Shown here piece by piece: positions 34,605 through 43,575 of a stretch of DNA of 64,000 nucleotides. The position numbers and the translations under genes are program-made. Source of the stretch: Mesonia oceanica (GTDB lineage Bacteria > Bacteroidota > Bacteroidia > Flavobacteriales > Flavobacteriaceae). Under the pieces are notes generated by a model that saw nothing but the letters and a program-made list of their open reading frames with translations, was not told where the DNA came from and searched no databases. Position 1 is the stretch's first letter. The number at the start of each line of letters is the position of its first letter. The DNA lies in the NCBI RefSeq assembly GCF_902499555.1, contig NZ_CABVMM010000001.1:124001-188000 (forward strand). Direction: 5' to 3'.

Positions 34605-35108
34605 CTAACTTATTTTAGAATGTTTGTTCTTTTCTATATAAACCAATCTATTGGTATGGTTAGAAACTTGTTCAGCTTGATTTATTTGCTTGGCATCTTT
34701 CATCATTTCTCGTAGCTTTTCAATAATTTCTTCAGAAGGGATTTCTTGTTGAAATAGGTTTCTTCCTATTTGATTATTGTGTAAATCCATCGCACGTGGC
34801 AATGCCGGATTGGGAGAAAGTTTTTCGTGCAAATCGGTAATTTCTTTTGCCCAAGCTATCGCTTTGCTTTTTTCTTTTAACTGCGGAAGTGATTCTTCAG
34901 CAATCAAAAAATTCCATAGCGCATGCCGAAAAGCATTGGTTTCATTGTCTTTATGATGGGCTTTACCAAATAACCGATTACATATTCCAACCGTTTTTTT
35001 AGTTGCTCGATAAGTGGGAAAAAGTAAGCCGGGCCGAAATAAAAAGGTTTTACCTAAAATGAAGGCTTGCTTCAAATTGAGCTGTTTTATTTTGGCCCAG
35101 ATTGCCAT
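34605..35108 (-). CDS. DUF6973-type protein
   Basis: A 167-residue protein that matches the DUF6973 pattern: NETNAFRHALWNFLIAEE near 54-71 and AMDLHNNQIGRNLF near 108. The conserved His residues (FRHALW, DLHNN) could bind metal or catalyse, but no activity is known. It directly abuts the hemE stop and precedes the small helical gene, so it belongs to the hemE-hemF-hemB unit. Confidence 0.7.
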   Translation of the reverse strand: MAIWAKIKQLNLKQAFILGKTFLFRPGLLFPTYRATKKTVGICNRLFGKAHHKDNETNAFRHALWNFLIAEESLPQLKEKSKAIAWAKEITDLHEKLSPNPALPRAMDLHNNQIGRNLFQQEIPSEEIIEKLREMMKDAKQINQAEQVSNHTNRLVYIEKNKHSKIS

Positions 35109-36137
35109 TTATCGAGGCTGATATTCTTTTACAGCTTCTACAAAAGCCTTGGCATTTTCAACCGGAATATTCGGTAAAATTCCGTGACCAAGGTTGACGA
35201 TGTAGCGGTCTTTCCCAAACTCATCGATCATTTGATGTACCATCGATTTAATTTCCCTAGGAGGCGAAAATAATCGTGAAGGATCAAAGTTCCCTTGTAA
35301 AGTTATTTGTCCGCCACTTAAGTATCGGGCATTTCTTGCCGAACATGTCCAGTCAACACCTAATGCTGAAGCGCCTGATTCACTCATTTCTTTTAATGCA
35401 AACCAGCAACCTTTCCCAAAAGCAATCACAGGAACTTCGTCTTTCAATGCATCAATGATCTGTTGGATATATTTCCAAGAAAATTCTTGATAATCGGTAG
35501 GGGAAAGCATGCCGCCCCAAGAATCAAAAATTTGAAGCGCATCTACTCCCGCTTCTACTTTTCCTTTTAAGTAGGCAATAGTCGTATCGGTAATTTTTTG
35601 AAGTAAAATGTGTGCTGCCATTGGACGCTTAAAGCAAAATTCTTTCGCTTTATCAAAGTTTTTAGAACCTTGTCCCTGCACTAAATAGCAAAGAATCGTC
35701 CACGGAGAACCAGCAAAACCAATCAGTGGAACTTCATCGTTTAATTCTTGTTTGGTCATTTTAATGGCCTTGTACACATAACCTAATTCTTCGTACACAT
35801 CGGGAATAACAATATCATTCACTTGTACCGGCGTTCTTACCGGATTGGGAAGCCAAGGACCAACACCTGGTTTCATTTCTATTTCGATACCCATCGCTTG
35901 AGGAACTACCAAAATATCACTGAATAAAATCGCTGCGTCAGTGCCTACTTGATGAATAGGCATCACTGTAATTTCGGTGGCTAATTCTGGAGTTCGACAA
36001 CGAGTAAAGAAGTCGTATTTTTCTTTCAGCTTCATAAAATCGGGTAAATACCTACCTGCTTGGCGCATCATCCAAACGGGTGGTCGCTCTACCGTTTCTC
36101 CTTTTAAAGCTTTTAAAAATAAATCGTTTTTAATCAT
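35109..36137 (-). CDS. hemE: uroporphyrinogen decarboxylase
   Basis: A 342-residue enzyme that converts uroporphyrinogen III to coproporphyrinogen III. Seen: the N-terminal signature [17 protein letters not shown] near 18-34, the [12 protein letters not shown] loop with the catalytic Asp, and GFAGSPWTI. Length is standard. It heads a compact set with DUF6973, the small gene and hemF. Upstream lie REP-like hairpins and the transposase that separate it from hemD. Confidence 0.97.
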   Translation of the reverse strand: MIKNDLFLKALKGETVERPPVWMMRQAGRYLPDFMKLKEKYDFFTRCRTPELATEITVMPIHQVGTDAAILFSDILVVPQAMGIEIEMKPGVGPWLPNPVRTPVQVNDIVIPDVYEELGYVYKAIKMTKQELNDEVPLIGFAGSPWTILCYLVQGQGSKNFDKAKEFCFKRPMAAHILLQKITDTTIAYLKGKVEAGVDALQIFDSWGGMLSPTDYQEFSWKYIQQIIDALKDEVPVIAFGKGCWFALKEMSESGASALGVDWTCSARNARYLSGGQITLQGNFDPSRLFSPPREIKSMVHQMIDEFGKDRYIVNLGHGILPNIPVENAKAFVEAVKEYQPR

Positions 36138-36155
36138 CTTTCGTTAATTTTATAT

Positions 36156-36222
36156 CTACAAGGTTTTTAAATCTTGCAGGAGTTTCCTTTTTATCCTGCA
36201 AGGTCTCGATGACCTTGTAGGT
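36156..36222. repeat. REP-like hairpin pair between the transposase and hemE
   Basis: First unit 36156-36180 (CTACAAGG and CTTGCAGG arms, one mismatch). Second unit 36195-36222 with an 11-bp stem CCTGCAAGGTC/GACCTTGTAGG (one G-U pair) around TCGAT. The right arm of unit one (CTTGCAGG) is also perfectly complementary to the start of unit two (CCTGCAAG), so alternative pairing is possible, as in BIME-like doublets. Confidence 0.75.
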
Positions 36223-36238
36223 ATAAGTTTTTCTATGA

Positions 36239-36790
36239 CTATTCTAATTTAAACTTTTCTTCAATTTCTAAATTTCTCTGCTGATGAACATATTTAAAAT
36301 TTTCTTTTCCATCGAACAATTGCAGCACATCATTTCTCTTTAATGTGGTTGGTTTATTTGATAAAATAGAAGGATAAGAAGAATATTTATAATTTTCAAA
36401 ATCAATATTGAAATGCTTCATTGGGTTTAGATGAATATAAATTATAAGATTTTGAAGATATTTTTCGTTTTTCAGTTCTATTCTTTTGAAATGTTTTTCA
36501 AATAAACTTCCAGTTCTCTCTTGTTGTTTATTAATAGCTTTTGCATACGCATTGAAAAGATTAGATAAAGACTGAGAGGCTACTGAAGGCTCTGAAATTA
36601 TTTTTACGATAAGATGAAAATGATTGTTCAGTAAACAGTAAGCCAATATCTCAACTTTATTTTCAAGGTACATTTTAAGTTTTGATAAAAAATAAAATTT
36701 ATTGTCATCCGAAAAGAAAATAGTACCTCCATTTATTCCACGGTTATAAATGTGATAGTATTTTTCTTGTTCTATGGCTTCTAATTTCAT
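36239..36790 (-). CDS. REP-associated tyrosine transposase (RAYT)
   Basis: A 183-residue Y1/IS200-like transposase of the TnpA-REP class. Seen: YYHIYNRGING near the start, the HUH metal motif in NNHFHLIVK at about 55, and the YIHLNPMKHF region with the likely catalytic Tyr nearby. RAYTs cut single-stranded REP hairpins and spread them through the genome. REP-like hairpins lie on both sides (36156-36222 and 36816-37193), and related copies occur at 58654 and 62528. The gene appears intact. Confidence 0.92.
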   Translation of the reverse strand: MKLEAIEQEKYYHIYNRGINGGTIFFSDDNKFYFLSKLKMYLENKVEILAYCLLNNHFHLIVKIISEPSVASQSLSNLFNAYAKAINKQQERTGSLFEKHFKRIELKNEKYLQNLIIYIHLNPMKHFNIDFENYKYSSYPSILSNKPTTLKRNDVLQLFDGKENFKYVHQQRNLEIEEKFKLE

Positions 36791-36815
36791 TCTTGTTTTC
36801 TATCTAATTACTATA

Positions 36816-36842
36816 CCTACAAGGTCTTGATGACCTTGTAGG
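36816..36842. repeat. REP-like hairpin, CCTACAAGG type
   Basis: Perfect 11-bp stem CCTACAAGGTC/GACCTTGTAGG with a five-base loop TTGAT, 26 bp upstream of the transposase start. It is the cleanest copy of this family here. Confidence 0.85.
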
Positions 36843-36885
36843 TTTTTATTCTGCAATAATTCGTTTTTCGAAACAATTTTTCATT

Positions 36886-37193
36886 TTTTCATTCTGCAAA
36901 ATTCCTCTAACTGACGAATTTTAATTATTTCATAGATTACAGGCTTACTATTTTGTTTTTCCGTCATCTTTCATTTTTAATCATCCTTGTCTATTCATAC
37001 CTACAAGGTTTTATAAACCTTGCAGGAAGCCTGTTTTTCATTCTGCAAAATTACTCGACCTGACTAATTTTAATTATTTCATAGATTACAGGTTTACTAT
37101 ATTGTTTTTCCCGTCATCTTTCATTTTTAATCATCCTTGTCTATTATTCATACCTACAGGGTTTTTAAACCTTGCAGGAAACCTGTTTTTCAT
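36886..37193. repeat. tandem repeat of about 150 bp, each unit ending in a REP hairpin
   Basis: Two direct copies (about 36886-37041 and 37035-37193), each running from TTTCATTCTGCAAAATT through TAATTATTTCATAGATTACAGG and CATCCTTGTCTATT (quoted as separate short blocks) to a hairpin: 37000-37026 and 37153-37178. Offsets between copies are 149-153 bp, with a three-base ATT insertion in the second. The region after the hairpin at 36816 also starts TTTTTATTCTGCAA, like a third, decayed unit. This fills most of the 416-bp gap between hemD and the transposase; no gene is seen. Confidence 0.8.
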
Positions 37194-37206
37194 ATTGCCT
37201 TTAGCA

Positions 37207-37854
37207 TTATTTTATAAATTCTTTCACCACTTGTACGATTACATTTTCGATCGTGGGTTGATTTGCAATTATAATTTTGTTTGTATATTTTTTAGCTTCA
37301 TTAGCAGTGGTATTACCTATGCAAAAAGCAACTTCACCTTTACTTTTATTGACTTGAAAAAAACTTTGAACTGCACTTGGACTAAAAAAAAGAATCCCAT
37401 CAAACTCTTGTTGAAATTCCTTGGGGTTTAATTTAGTTTTATATACTTCAATTTCATTTAATTTTATCTGATGTTGTTGAAGCATTTTGGGTAGCTCATT
37501 TCTTCTTTTGTTTCCGCAGAGAAAAGTAAATGATTTTTCGGCATGCTTTTGTATAATTTGATCTGCTAATTCTTTGGCATTATCAGCTTTTTCGATGATT
37601 GCAATATTCGCTTCGTTTAGTATTTTTTCAGTCTTGCTTCCAACCACAAAAGCACTTTCAATTTTCGTATTTCCTTTTACCGCTAACCAAGCATTTTTAC
37701 TCGTTATAATAGCATTTTCTATTGTTGCTGGTATGATTATATTTTTATTGAATTCAATTTGAATGGCACTATAATTCACCCAAGAAATTCCTGCGTTAAA
37801 CAACAAAGATTCTTGACTTTTAGTCAGTTTTTTAGTTGTTAGAACGCTTGGCAT
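37207..37854 (-). CDS. hemD: uroporphyrinogen-III synthase
   Basis: A 215-residue enzyme that closes and inverts ring D of hydroxymethylbilane. The family is poorly conserved; seen here are the two-domain HemD layout, ILFFSPSAVQSFF near 145 and FCIGNTTANEAKKY near 170, which are the usual recognisable parts. Its start overlaps the trkA end by 23 bp. The stop is 13 bp from the REP tandem repeat, so the operon may end here. Confidence 0.88.
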   Translation of the reverse strand: MPSVLTTKKLTKSQESLLFNAGISWVNYSAIQIEFNKNIIIPATIENAIITSKNAWLAVKGNTKIESAFVVGSKTEKILNEANIAIIEKADNAKELADQIIQKHAEKSFTFLCGNKRRNELPKMLQQHQIKLNEIEVYKTKLNPKEFQQEFDGILFFSPSAVQSFFQVNKSKGEVAFCIGNTTANEAKKYTNKIIIANQPTIENVIVQVVKEFIK

Positions 37855-38536
37855 CTTTTTCTAAATATTTTTCAATATCACTTTTTTTCCCAAACACCAC
37901 CAATACATCGTTTTGCTGAAAAACGGTCTCTGGTTTTGGCATCCCTATAACTTCTTTTTTACTGGATTTTCTCCCAATAATATTCGTGTATTCCTTTTTA
38001 CGTAAAATGGTAATAATATTCAGATTGTATTTACTTCTAAAATTAGATTCAATTAAATCTTTTCCGACCAGTTCATCACAAACCGAAACTTCTGATACTA
38101 AATAATCATCATCAATTTCAAAGTTATCGATACTTCCCTTTAAGTTGATTTTTTTAGTAAGCCGCTCAGCAAACTCTTGCTCTGGATGAATTATATTATC
38201 TACGCCCATCGCTTCTAAAATGGTATCTTGAATGGGTGAGGAAGAACGAGCTACAACGCGTGCATTGGTGATTTTTTTAATAATAGCGGTACTCATCATC
38301 GCAGCACCATCTTTTTCTCCAATGGCAACAATTGCTAGATCGGTACTTTTTAATGGTAGCGAGTGATAAGCGTTCTCGTTGGTGGCGTCTAAAGCAACCG
38401 CATGCGAAACTTTATCTTTTATGAGTTCTATTTTTTCAATATCCCGATCTGCAGCAATTACTTCATTTCCGGAGTCTGCCAGATGAATGGCGAGTGACAT
38501 TCCGAAATTTCCTAAACCAATGACTACTATCTTCAT
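37832..38536 (-). CDS. trkA: TrkA/KtrA-type K+ uptake regulatory subunit
   Basis: A 234-residue cytoplasmic RCK protein. The Rossmann nucleotide site is VIGLGNFGMSLA (GxGxxG) at 4-15, with the acidic AADRD after the second strand. A C-terminal RCK_C domain occupies about 140-225. It gates the membrane partner TrkH, encoded 12 bp upstream, in response to bound nucleotide. Placed between hemC-trkH and hemD in the heme operon, it overlaps hemD by 23 bp. Confidence 0.94.
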   Translation of the reverse strand: MKIVVIGLGNFGMSLAIHLADSGNEVIAADRDIEKIELIKDKVSHAVALDATNENAYHSLPLKSTDLAIVAIGEKDGAAMMSTAIIKKITNARVVARSSSPIQDTILEAMGVDNIIHPEQEFAERLTKKINLKGSIDNFEIDDDYLVSEVSVCDELVGKDLIESNFRSKYNLNIITILRKKEYTNIIGRKSSKKEVIGMPKPETVFQQNDVLVVFGKKSDIEKYLEKDAKRSNN

Positions 38537-38548
38537 AGCTGCTAACTT

Positions 38549-40294
38549 TTAGTTGATTAAAATATTCTCTTTAGGATAGGTATATTCTGTAGTGTTTACA
38601 TTTTTTAGAATACCTATCATTAGGTTGATTAAACCTATTCTTCCAAAAAACATCAAGAAAACGACCACATATTTACTGGGATCACTAAGTTCTGAAGTAA
38701 TTCCCAAGGAAAGTCCGACCGTGCTAAAGGCAGAAAAGACTTCGAAAGCAATTTCCAAAAGCGTAAATTCTGGATTAAAAATAAGCAATAATAAAATACC
38801 TAAGCCTATTGAAGCTAAAGAGATAGACATAATGGCAAAAGCTCTTTGTACCGATTCTTTAGAAACTCTTCGTGTGCCTATTTCAATATTGGATTTGTCT
38901 TTTGCGATAGAAAAAATATTAAGGGTGGCTAAGGCAAAAGTCGTTGTTTTAATTCCACCTCCTGTAGATGCGGGGGAAGCTCCAATCCACATCAAAAAGA
39001 TCATAAATAATATACCGGGAACGGTGAAATTTCGCATATCAATGGTATTGAAACCTGCCGTTCTTGAGGTAACAGAAGAAAACATAGCGGTAGTAAATTT
39101 ACCAAAGATGGTTTTGTGTTCATTCAAGAATGTTTCTTGTTCTGAAACTAGGAAAAAAGCAGTTCCGGCAACAATCAAAATAATGGTGGTGTAGATCACT
39201 ATTTTGGTGTTAAGTGTAATCACCCGAGAAATAAACTTCTTCCTTTTTCTGTTGAATAAATTGATAAAAAATTGTTTTACATATTGAATGAAATTGGAAG
39301 CAATATTATATCCTAAACCTCCCAATACAATCAAACTCATCACCACCCATTGCATGTAATAATTGTAGCGAAGCGATTCGTCATAAAGCCCGGAGGAAGA
39401 AATGGAAAATCCGGCATTACAATAGGCTGAAATCGCATGAAAAACCGCAAAAAAACCACGATCCTTAAAACTTTCGATATCCTGAAGGGAGAAATAGATG
39501 AACAAAGCTCCCATTGCTTCTAAAAACAAAGAAAAAACGACTATGCTCATGGCTACTTGCATGATGCTATTGAGGTTTTCTTGCCCTAAAATATCTTTCA
39601 TATACAAGCTTTCCTTAAAAGAAGCTCCACTTTTAAAGAAATAAGCGAAAAAAGAAGTAAAGGTTAGCATTCCTAAGCCTCCAACTTGAAAAAGTGCCAT
39701 GATTACCGTTTGCCCAAAGGGGGTAAAATCTTTGGCGGTGTCTAAGACAATAAGTCCGGTAACGGCCGTCGCACTAGTTGCAGTAAATAAAGCATCGATA
39801 AAATTAATACCGTGGGTAGTGGCTGCAGGAAGCATTAGCAAAAAAGTTCCCGCCAAGGCAATGAGTGCGAAACTCCCCACAAATAAAATCGCCGGATTAA
39901 AGTAAATACTGTAAATACGGCGCATTAAAAAGGTTAATCTTATAAAGAAATAGAATAATAAACCGTATTCAATAATATATCTTTCCTGAAAAAAAGTATC
40001 TAAAAACGAACCTTGATAATTGGTGATAATAGAAATTACTTCAAGTACAATCAAGACCGAAAGCAAGATAAGGTTAATTCTAGCTGTTTTTTTTATTTTA
40101 AGGTTAGCTTTAAAACTCCTGTATTTATGGATGTTAAAAGCAATAAGGGAGAGTAATAAAACGGGAAGGACAATAATCTTATACTCTCTAAAATCTTTAA
40201 AGCTCTGAAACCCGAAATCAAAGACTAAAAAAGCTAATAAGAAGAGGTCTAAGAACCAAACAATAATATTAGATCGGGTAAACTTTTTTTGCAT
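38549..40294 (-). CDS. trkH: TrkH/KtrB-type K+ transporter
   Basis: A 581-residue polytopic membrane protein. About five hydrophobic segments in the first 160 residues precede the four MPM repeats, with selectivity-filter-like loops such as TATSATAVTGL, HAISAYCNAGFS, SSVTSRTAGFNT and SAFSTVGLSLG. It forms the K+ translocating subunit paired with trkA. Its ATG overlaps the hemC stop by one base, so it is translated from the heme operon message. Confidence 0.94.
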   Translation of the reverse strand: MQKKFTRSNIIVWFLDLFLLAFLVFDFGFQSFKDFREYKIIVLPVLLLSLIAFNIHKYRSFKANLKIKKTARINLILLSVLIVLEVISIITNYQGSFLDTFFQERYIIEYGLLFYFFIRLTFLMRRIYSIYFNPAILFVGSFALIALAGTFLLMLPAATTHGINFIDALFTATSATAVTGLIVLDTAKDFTPFGQTVIMALFQVGGLGMLTFTSFFAYFFKSGASFKESLYMKDILGQENLNSIMQVAMSIVVFSLFLEAMGALFIYFSLQDIESFKDRGFFAVFHAISAYCNAGFSISSSGLYDESLRYNYYMQWVVMSLIVLGGLGYNIASNFIQYVKQFFINLFNRKRKKFISRVITLNTKIVIYTTIILIVAGTAFFLVSEQETFLNEHKTIFGKFTTAMFSSVTSRTAGFNTIDMRNFTVPGILFMIFLMWIGASPASTGGGIKTTTFALATLNIFSIAKDKSNIEIGTRRVSKESVQRAFAIMSISLASIGLGILLLLIFNPEFTLLEIAFEVFSAFSTVGLSLGITSELSDPSKYVVVFLMFFGRIGLINLMIGILKNVNTTEYTYPKENILIN

Positions 40295-41208
40295 TAATTA
40301 TTTAATTTAGCCTTGATGTCCCGCATCAATTCTTTTCCACCGTTTGAAAGTATAGATTTTGCCGCTTTTTCTCCTTGGTTTTTGTAATTTTTTAAGGAAA
40401 AGGAAGCTTTTTCTTCTAATTTTATTTTTCCGTCTAAGCTAAATAAAGCTCCGTTAAATTCTACCGTTTCCTCTTTGATCGTTGCTAAAGCACCAATCGG
40501 TGCCGTGCAGCCTCCTTCTAAAACTTGAAGAAATTCCCGTTCTATTTCCACACAGATTTCCGTATGTTCATCATTCAGCTTGGCTACGGCTTCTTTAGAG
40601 AATTCATCATTTTCTTTTGCTACAATCAGCATCGCCCCTTGGGCAGGAGCAGGAATCATCCAATCAAGGTTGATAAAATTTTCGGGCTTTAAATTAATAC
40701 GTTCCAATCCGGCAGCGGCAAAAATAGCTCCGTTCCAATCGTTATCTTCCAATTTTTGTAGACGCGTGTTTACATTTCCACGTAAATTTTCAACTTGATG
40801 ATTTGGATAGCGGTTTAGCCATTGTGCTTTTCTACGCAGACTTCCGGTAGCAATAGTTCCTTCTCCCGAAAGAAATTCTAAGCCTTTATGAATAAGAATA
40901 TCGCTTACGTTCGCTCTCGGTAAAACCGCTCCTTGAACAATTCCGTGAGGTAATTTGGTAGGAACATCTTTCATCGAATGTACAGCAATATCAATTTGAT
41001 CTTTCACCATCGCCACATCTAGGGTTTTGGTAAAAATTCCGGTGATGCCCATTTCGTAAAGCGGTTGGTCTAAATTTAAATCGCCGGTCGATTTTACCGG
41101 AAGTAATTCCGTTTGATAACCCAAAGCTTCTAATTTAGATTTCACGGTATTGGCTTGCCATAATGCCAATTCACTATCGCGGGTTCCTATGCGTATTGTC
41201 TTGCTCAT
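40294..41208 (-). CDS. hemC: hydroxymethylbilane synthase
   Basis: A 304-residue porphobilinogen deaminase that links four porphobilinogens. Seen: RIGTRDSELALWQAN at 6-20, HSMKDVPT, GSLRRKAQW, and the dipyrromethane-cofactor Cys234 in EGGCTAPIGA. It is 1 bp downstream of hemA and its stop overlaps the trkH start. Confidence 0.98.
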   Translation of the reverse strand: MSKTIRIGTRDSELALWQANTVKSKLEALGYQTELLPVKSTGDLNLDQPLYEMGITGIFTKTLDVAMVKDQIDIAVHSMKDVPTKLPHGIVQGAVLPRANVSDILIHKGLEFLSGEGTIATGSLRRKAQWLNRYPNHQVENLRGNVNTRLQKLEDNDWNGAIFAAAGLERINLKPENFINLDWMIPAPAQGAMLIVAKENDEFSKEAVAKLNDEHTEICVEIEREFLQVLEGGCTAPIGALATIKEETVEFNGALFSLDGKIKLEEKASFSLKNYKNQGEKAAKSILSNGGKELMRDIKAKLNN

Positions 41209-41209
41209 T

Positions 41210-42466
41210 TTATTTGGAAAAATCGTCTAATTGAAACACCTTCTGAATAAGTTCAAGGCTTTCATCGGTAGAGTCTGAACCATTTTTTAAGTGGCTCGCA
41301 AATTGGTTCATGATTTTTTGAATAATGCGGTTGCTTACAATTTCAGCATGTTCATTATTAAAATCATTTATTTTTTTACGCTGAAAATCTAACTCGGCAT
41401 CTTTCATTTCACCAAGTTTCTTTTTAAGCGCTTTTATGGTAGGCGCAAATTTTCGGGTTTCTAACCAAGCATTAAAATCTGCTTTTACTTCTTCTATAAT
41501 TTCTTCGGCTTGCGGAATGTGCTTTTTACGATTTTCCAACGTCTGATCGGTCATTTTAGAAAGGTCATCTAAATGAACAAGCGTCACATTTTCTAAATCG
41601 GCTACATCGTCGGCCACATTTTTAGGGATCGAAAGGTCTAAAATCAATAACTCTTTCTTACAGTAGATAAGTTCTTTAGAAATAGTTGGGTTTTGTGCTC
41701 CCGTGGCGACAATTAAAATATCGGTATTTCTAATTTCTGCCTGAAGCTCTGCGTGATCTTTTACAATTAAATTGAATTTTCCCGCAACTTTTTCTGCTTT
41801 ATCTTTTGTACGGTTAATGAGCGTGATGTGCTCGTTTTTGGTGTGTTTAATAAGGTTTTCGCAAGTATTTCTTCCTATTTTTCCGGTTCCAAAAAGAAGA
41901 ATGTTTTTTTTGGAAACATTGTTCACTTCATTTAAAATATATTGAACTGAGGCAAAAGAAACTGAAGTCGCCCCGGAAGAAATTTCCGTTTCATTTTTGA
42001 TGCGCTTACTGGCTTGAATCACAGAATTAAGCAAACGCTCTAAAAGCGGAGTGGCCATCCCTGCATTTTTAGAAATGGCAAATGCATATTTTAACTGACT
42101 TATAATCTCAAAATCTCCTAAAATTTGACTGTCTAAACCAGTACCTACTTTAAAAATATGAGAAATAGCTTCTTTTGATTTATAGACATAAGCTACTTTT
42201 TCAAACTCTTCCACCGTTCCTCGGGTATGTTGGCAAAGCAATTTGATAAGCTGAAAAGGGTGTTGTGCAAATCCGTAAATTTCCGTTCGATTACAAGTGG
42301 AAGTTACTAAAATTCCAGTAATCCCTTCTTTTTTCGCATCAGCAATCAGAGCGTGTTTTTGCTCTTCGTCTAAGCTAAAATGACCTCTAATTTCGGCATC
42401 TGCTTTTTGGTAACTTAAACCAATTGCGTAAAAAGTTGTATGTTTAGATGTATGTCCGTTTAGCAT
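41210..42466 (-). CDS. hemA: glutamyl-tRNA reductase
   Basis: A 418-residue enzyme that reduces glutamyl-tRNA to glutamate-1-semialdehyde, the committed step of C5 heme synthesis. Seen: the catalytic Cys58 in VTSTCNRTEIYG, the NADPH site LLFGTGKIGRNT, and a C-terminal dimerisation helix. An in-frame TTG lies nine codons upstream, but the ATG at 42466 gives the usual N-terminus. First gene of the hemA-hemC-trkH-trkA-hemD run; HemL, the next enzyme, is not in the window. An AraC regulator gene diverges from it. Confidence 0.97.
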   Translation of the reverse strand: MLNGHTSKHTTFYAIGLSYQKADAEIRGHFSLDEEQKHALIADAKKEGITGILVTSTCNRTEIYGFAQHPFQLIKLLCQHTRGTVEEFEKVAYVYKSKEAISHIFKVGTGLDSQILGDFEIISQLKYAFAISKNAGMATPLLERLLNSVIQASKRIKNETEISSGATSVSFASVQYILNEVNNVSKKNILLFGTGKIGRNTCENLIKHTKNEHITLINRTKDKAEKVAGKFNLIVKDHAELQAEIRNTDILIVATGAQNPTISKELIYCKKELLILDLSIPKNVADDVADLENVTLVHLDDLSKMTDQTLENRKKHIPQAEEIIEEVKADFNAWLETRKFAPTIKALKKKLGEMKDAELDFQRKKINDFNNEHAEIVSNRIIQKIMNQFASHLKNGSDSTDESLELIQKVFQLDDFSK

Positions 42467-42490
42467 TAATAAAAAGCCGTGATTCGGTTG

Positions 42491-42498
42491 CAAATTTA
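42491..42498 (-). promoter_or_regulatory. -7 box of hemA
   Basis: Minus-strand TAAATTTG fits TAnnTTTG and ends 24 bases before the chosen ATG. It overlaps the alternative TTG start, which supports the downstream ATG. No clear -33 TTG. Confidence 0.45.
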
Positions 42499-42573
42499 AT
42501 AGTTAAGAAATTCTAAAAATAACGGCAGAAGTACTTTTATTGTCGATAGAAGTTATTTTCTGTTATAAAAGTC

Positions 42574-42581
42574 TATTTTTG
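42574..42581 (+). promoter_or_regulatory. -7 box of the AraC regulator
   Basis: TATTTTTG matches TAnnTTTG, 87 bases before the ATG, leaving a long leader. The box lies back to back with the hemA promoter in a 202-bp divergent gap. Confidence 0.4.
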
Positions 42582-42668
42582 TAGTAATTAGCTTAATTTT
42601 GAAGCTATAGCAGATGTTTCGAAAACTTTATTTTAGAACGATTCTAAATAAAAACAAGAATTAGAGAG

Positions 42669-43568
42669 ATGAATTCAACTGAAAAAAATAACGCTGAAAG
42701 TGCTTTTCAAAAAGTAACGATAGAAGATAGTTTTAAGATTTTAACGCATCAAAATAATACCGATAAGGTTGAAGTTTTAACGGAAGAAACCCATCGTGAT
42801 TTTATTCAATTTCACTTTTGTTTAAAGGGAAGTGCGAAGTTTAATTTTAACGAAGGTGGTTACTCCTTGAGTCTTGGAGATGAAAAAGCTTTGTTGCTGT
42901 ATAACCCCTTAAAAGACTTGCCTTTAAATGTAGAGATTTCTTCGAAATCTTGGTTGGTGAGTGTGTTGGTTTCCATTAAAAAATTACATTCCTTATTTTC
43001 TGAAGAAGCGGATTATATCCATTTTCTGACGGAAGAAAATATGGGTAAAAAATATTACCAAGAGTTAAATATAAGTCCGTCGATGGCGGTCGTCTTAAGT
43101 CAGATTTTAAACTTCAACTTGCATCCTTCGGTAAAGAAAATTTATTTGAAAGGAAAAGCTTATGAGTTAATAGGTCTATATTTTAACCGACCGGAAGAAG
43201 CAGATATTGAGCAGTGTCCATTTTTGGTAGATGAAGAGAACGTACGAAAAATAAGAAAAGCCAAAGAAATTGTCATTAATAGAATGGCAGAACCACCTTC
43301 TTTACAAGAACTTTCTGATGAAATTGGGTTGAGCTTAAAAAAGCTAAAAGAAGGTTTTAAAGAAATTTATGGGGAAACAGTGTTTGGTTTTCATTTCGAT
43401 TACAAAATGGACTATGCGAGAAAACTCTTGGAAACCGGACAACATAATGTTAACGAAGTTGGATTGCGGGTAGGTTACAGCACTGCAAGTCATTTTATTG
43501 CTGCCTTTAAAAAGAAATTTGGGACCACCCCAAAAAAGTATATTATGTCTTTGCCTATTTCAAATTAA
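42669..43568 (+). CDS. AraC family regulator divergent from hemA
   Basis: A 299-residue transcription factor. A cupin-like N-terminal region (FIQFHFCLKGSAKFNF) is followed by a double helix-turn-helix at about 195-295 (SLQELSDEIGLSLKKLKEGFKE and NVNEVGLRVGYSTASHFIAAFKKKFG, cited as the two HTH helices' region). It is divergent from hemA with a shared 202-bp promoter region, so it may control heme synthesis. No effector can be read. ThuA follows 7 bp downstream. Confidence 0.9.
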   Translation: MNSTEKNNAESAFQKVTIEDSFKILTHQNNTDKVEVLTEETHRDFIQFHFCLKGSAKFNFNEGGYSLSLGDEKALLLYNPLKDLPLNVEISSKSWLVSVLVSIKKLHSLFSEEADYIHFLTEENMGKKYYQELNISPSMAVVLSQILNFNLHPSVKKIYLKGKAYELIGLYFNRPEEADIEQCPFLVDEENVRKIRKAKEIVINRMAEPPSLQELSDEIGLSLKKLKEGFKEIYGETVFGFHFDYKMDYARKLLETGQHNVNEVGLRVGYSTASHFIAAFKKKFGTTPKKYIMSLPISN

Positions 43569-43575
43569 TAGGGTT

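Noticed and set aside
36150..37195. CRISPR array
   Set aside because: Repeats are hairpins and ~150-bp units with no uniform short repeat plus unique-spacer pattern, and no cas genes are present.
38592..39194. 200-codon plus-strand open frame over trkH
   Set aside because: Antisense shadow of a conserved membrane protein; composition is low-complexity and no family fits.
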